Shown piece by piece: positions 6,932-9,342 of a DNA stretch of 9,342 nt (position 1 is its first letter; every line of letters starts with the position of its first letter). Under the pieces are notes generated by a model. It did no database searches, was not told where the DNA came from, and saw only the letters and a list, made by a program, of their open reading frames with translations. A program made the translations under genes and the position numbers. The stretch is taken from positions 1-9,342 of the forward strand of contig CAZNRD010000076.1 of assembly GCA_964575425.1 (NCBI GenBank), given 5' to 3'. The DNA is from DATEAV01 sp964575425. GTDB lineage: Bacteria; Chloroflexota; Anaerolineae; Anaerolineales; E44-bin32.

Positions 6932-9342
6932 GCGGCCGCGGCGTGACCGAGTCCGTGGTCGAGGAGGCCGCCCTCGCCTGGTTGGAGAGCATCGGCTGGC
7001 GGATTGCGCACGGACCGGACATCGCGCCGGATATGGCCGGGGCCGAGCGAGTCGACTTCGGCGAGGTAGTGCTCGCGCAGCGCCTGCGCGATTCCCTGGC
7101 CAGGCTCAACCCCGCGCTTCCGACTGACGCCCTCAACGAGGCCTTCCGCAAGCTGACACGGCCGGAGGGCGCGGACGTGATTGCCCGCAATCGGGTGGTG
7201 CAGCGACTGCTTGTAGACGGCGTGGATGTCGAGTTCCGGTCGGCTGGGGGCGACATTCGGGGCGCGCAGGTGGCGGTGCTTGACTTCGAAGACCTCGCGA
7301 ACAACGACTGGTTGACGGTCAACCAGTTCAGCATCATCGAGAACAAGCACAGCCGCCGGCCTGATGTGGTGCTGTTCGTGAACGGCCTGCCGCTGGCCGT
7401 GCTGGAGCTCAAGAACGCGGCCGATGAGGATGCCACCATCTGGACCGCCTTCCAGCAACTCCAGACATACAAGGCAGAGATACCTTCGCTCTTTGTGCCG
7501 AACGCCGTACTGGTCGTCTCCGATGGGCTAGACGCGCGGGTCGGTACTCTTACCGCCGGGCGCGAGTGGTTCAAGCCCTGGCAGACGATCGGTGGCGAGG
7601 GGCTGGCCGATCCCGGCCTGCCTAAGCTGCAGGTGGTGATCGAGGGGATCTTCACCCCACGATGCTTCCTCGATCTTGTGCGCGACTTCATTGTATTCGA
7701 GGACGAGGGCGGAGGCCGCCTCGCCAAGAAGATGGCGGGCTACCATCAGTTCCACGCGGTGCAGGTGGCGGTCGGGGAGACACTCCGCGCCGCGGTGCTG
7801 AGTGCATTGGCTAGGCGCGCGGCGGAGGAGCGGGCGCACTACGGCCCGAGGGCCAGGCCCGGCGGCAAGCCCGGCGACCGCCGCGTCGGCGTGGTCTGGC
7901 ACACGCAGGGCTCAGGCAAGAGCCTGACAATGGCGTTCTACGCGGGCCGGATTGTCCGCGAGCCGGCCATGGAGAACCCGACCATAGTCGTGCTCACCGA
8001 CCGTAACGACCTCGACGACCAGCTTTTCGGCACCTTCTCACGATGTCAGGACCTGCTTCGCCAGCCGCCGGTTCAGGCTGAGAGCCGCGCGCACCTGCGC
8101 GAACTCCTTTCGGTGGCCGCTGGGGGCGTGGTGTTCACCACCATCCACAAGTTCTTCCCCGGGGAGAAGGGCGATCGGCACCCCACGCTCTCGGAGCGCC
8201 GGAACATCGTGGTCATCGCCGACGAGGCGCATCGCAGCCAGTACGACTTCATCGACGGATTCGCCTACCATATGCGCGACGCGCTGCCAAACGCCTCGTT
8301 CATCGCCTTCACCGGCACGCCGCTAGAGCTCGCTGACAAGAACACACGCGCCGTCTTCGGCGACTACATCTCGATCTACGATGTCCAACGGGCCGTTGAG
8401 GACAAGGCCACGGTGCCCATCTACTACGAGAGTCGGCTGGCCAAGCTGGATTTGGACGAGCGCGAGCGGCCCAAGATCGACCCGGAGTTCGAGGAAGCCA
8501 CCGAGGGTGAGGAGGTCGAGCGCAAGGAGAAGCTTAAGACCAAGTGGGCCCAGCTCGAGGCCGTCGTCGGCGCCGAGAAGCGGCTGCGGCTCGTCGCCCA
8601 GGACATCGTCGAGCACTTCGAGCAGCGGCTCGAGGCCATGGACGGGAAAGCCATGCTAGTCTGCATGAGCCGCCGCATCTGCGTGGAGCTCTACCGCGAG
8701 ATCACCCGGCTTCGCCCGGACTGGCACCACGACGATGACGACAGGGGCCAGATCAAGGTGGTCATGACCGGCTCGGCCTCCGACCCCCTCGATTGGCAAC
8801 GGCACATCCGCAACAAGCCGCGCCGTGAGTTCCTTGCCAACCGCTTTCGTGACGCGAGTGATCCTTTCAAGGTGGTCATCGTCCGCGACATGTGGCTGAC
8901 GGGCTTCGACTGCCCGAGCCTCCACACCATGTACCTCGACAAGCCCATGCGGGCGCACGGGCTCATGCAGGCCATCACCCGCGTCAACCGCGTCTTCCGC
9001 GACAAGCCGGGCGGGCTCGTCGTTGACTACCTGGGGCTGGCCCACGAACTGAAGGCGGCCCTGGCCGCCTACACCGAGAGCGGCGGCACTGGCCGGACCG
9101 CGATCTCCCAGGAAGAAGCGGTCGCCGCCATGCTGGAGAAGTACGAGGTCTGCTGCGGCCTGTTCCACGGGTTCGATTGGTCGCGCTGGAAGACCGGCAC
9201 CCCCCAGGAGCGGTTGAGTCTTCTGCCGGCCGCCCTGGAGCACATCCTCGCCCTTGATAACGGCAGGGATCGGCTCCTGGCGGCTGTGCGGGACCTCTCG
9301 CAAGCCTTCGCCCTGGCCGTCCCGCACGAGGAGGCCCTGCGC
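6928..9342 (+). CDS. hsdR: Type I R-M restriction/translocase subunit HsdR (3' end outside the window)
   Basis: The frame is open for 805 codons to the window edge. HsdR proteins usually run to about 1000 residues or more, so the C-terminal HsdM-contacting part is missing. HsdR cuts DNA after ATP-driven translocation. Visible in order: a PD-(D/E)xK nuclease with RPD (D146) and LELK (E160, K162); Walker A TQGSGKS (K331, S332); motif II DEAH (432-435); motif III FTGTP (462-465); MWLTGFDCP of the second RecA-like lobe; motif VI QAITRVNR (681-688). All key residues are present and no frameshift was seen, so the protein is probably active if its end is intact. The ATG at 6928 overlaps the Fic gene stop as ATGA, with GGAG and GAGG upstream. 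The N-terminus chosen matches the N-termini of the two chimeric ORFs, which supports the start. The first ~50 codons are the segment duplicated upstream. Confidence 0.97.
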   Translation, partial: MSGRGVTESVVEEAALAWLESIGWRIAHGPDIAPDMAGAERVDFGEVVLAQRLRDSLARLNPALPTDALNEAFRKLTRPEGADVIARNRVVQRLLVDGVDVEFRSAGGDIRGAQVAVLDFEDLANNDWLTVNQFSIIENKHSRRPDVVLFVNGLPLAVLELKNAADEDATIWTAFQQLQTYKAEIPSLFVPNAVLVVSDGLDARVGTLTAGREWFKPWQTIGGEGLADPGLPKLQVVIEGIFTPRCFLDLVRDFIVFEDEGGGRLAKKMAGYHQFHAVQVAVGETLRAAVLSALARRAAEERAHYGPRARPGGKPGDRRVGVVWHTQGSGKSLTMAFYAGRIVREPAMENPTIVVLTDRNDLDDQLFGTFSRCQDLLRQPPVQAESRAHLRELLSVAAGGVVFTTIHKFFPGEKGDRHPTLSERRNIVVIADEAHRSQYDFIDGFAYHMRDALPNASFIAFTGTPLELADKNTRAVFGDYISIYDVQRAVEDKATVPIYYESRLAKLDLDERERPKIDPEFEEATEGEEVERKEKLKTKWAQLEAVVGAEKRLRLVAQDIVEHFEQRLEAMDGKAMLVCMSRRICVELYREITRLRPDWHHDDDDRGQIKVVMTGSASDPLDWQRHIRNKPRREFLANRFRDASDPFKVVIVRDMWLTGFDCPSLHTMYLDKPMRAHGLMQAITRVNRVFRDKPGGLVVDYLGLAHELKAALAAYTESGGTGRTAISQEEAVAAMLEKYEVCCGLFHGFDWSRWKTGTPQERLSLLPAALEHILALDNGRDRLLAAVRDLSQAFALAVPHEEALR

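Noticed and set aside
6769..7727. Minus-strand open frames opposite the end of the Fic gene and the start of hsdR
   Set aside because: They are antisense to clear motifs of HsdR and Fic and have low-complexity shadow composition.

Overview
The window is one plus-strand operon from a high-GC bacterium whose phylum I cannot determine. It is a type I restriction-modification (R-M) locus. It opens with the last 50 codons of hsdM (methyltransferase subunit), continues with a complete hsdS (specificity subunit), and closes with an hsdR (restriction/translocase subunit) that runs off the right edge after 805 codons. No convincing gene lies on the minus strand, and no tRNA, rRNA, CRISPR array or insertion sequence was seen.

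Between hsdS and hsdR sits a stack of three accessory genes. (1) 1445-3748 is a RloC/PrrC-like ABC-type ATPase with a zinc-hook CxxC and a C-terminal candidate RNase domain, probably a tRNA anticodon nuclease. (2) 3989-5470 is an apparently unusual fusion of a RibD/dCMP-type zinc deaminase, a GHKL-type ATP-binding region of the AlbA/Schlafen-associated kind, and a winged helix. (3) 5924-6931 is a RhuM-Fic/Doc fusion. RloC-like and RhuM proteins are known companions of type I R-M loci; the deaminase-ATPase fusion in this position is the least familiar part.

The most striking feature is what separates the cargo genes. At 3753-3989 and 5694-5924 lie two small intact ORFs (78 and 76 aa). Each is an in-frame chimera: its first two thirds match the N-terminus of HsdR, and its last third matches the extreme C-terminus of HsdS. 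The switch occurs at an LRDxL motif present in both parent proteins; the DNA there (TGCGCGA) is shared by hsdS, hsdR and the second chimera. Every cargo gene is therefore preceded by an hsdS tail and followed by an hsdR head. The locus reads as three repeated modules [hsdS tail - cargo - hsdR head] joined head to tail. This suggests cargo genes accumulate by recombination between the hsdR head of one hsdS-cargo-hsdR locus and the hsdS tail of another.

The genes are tightly packed. Stops overlap starts as ATGA, TGATG or GTGA at most junctions, which implies one transcript and translational coupling. The only loose joint is 5471-5693, which holds two 9-3-9 palindromes, a repeated 9-mer and a dubious 75-aa ORF. 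Overall this is best read as a layered defence locus: R-M restriction with several RNA-, nucleotide- or protein-modifying candidate toxins as second lines. The defence roles of the deaminase fusion and the chimeras are inference.
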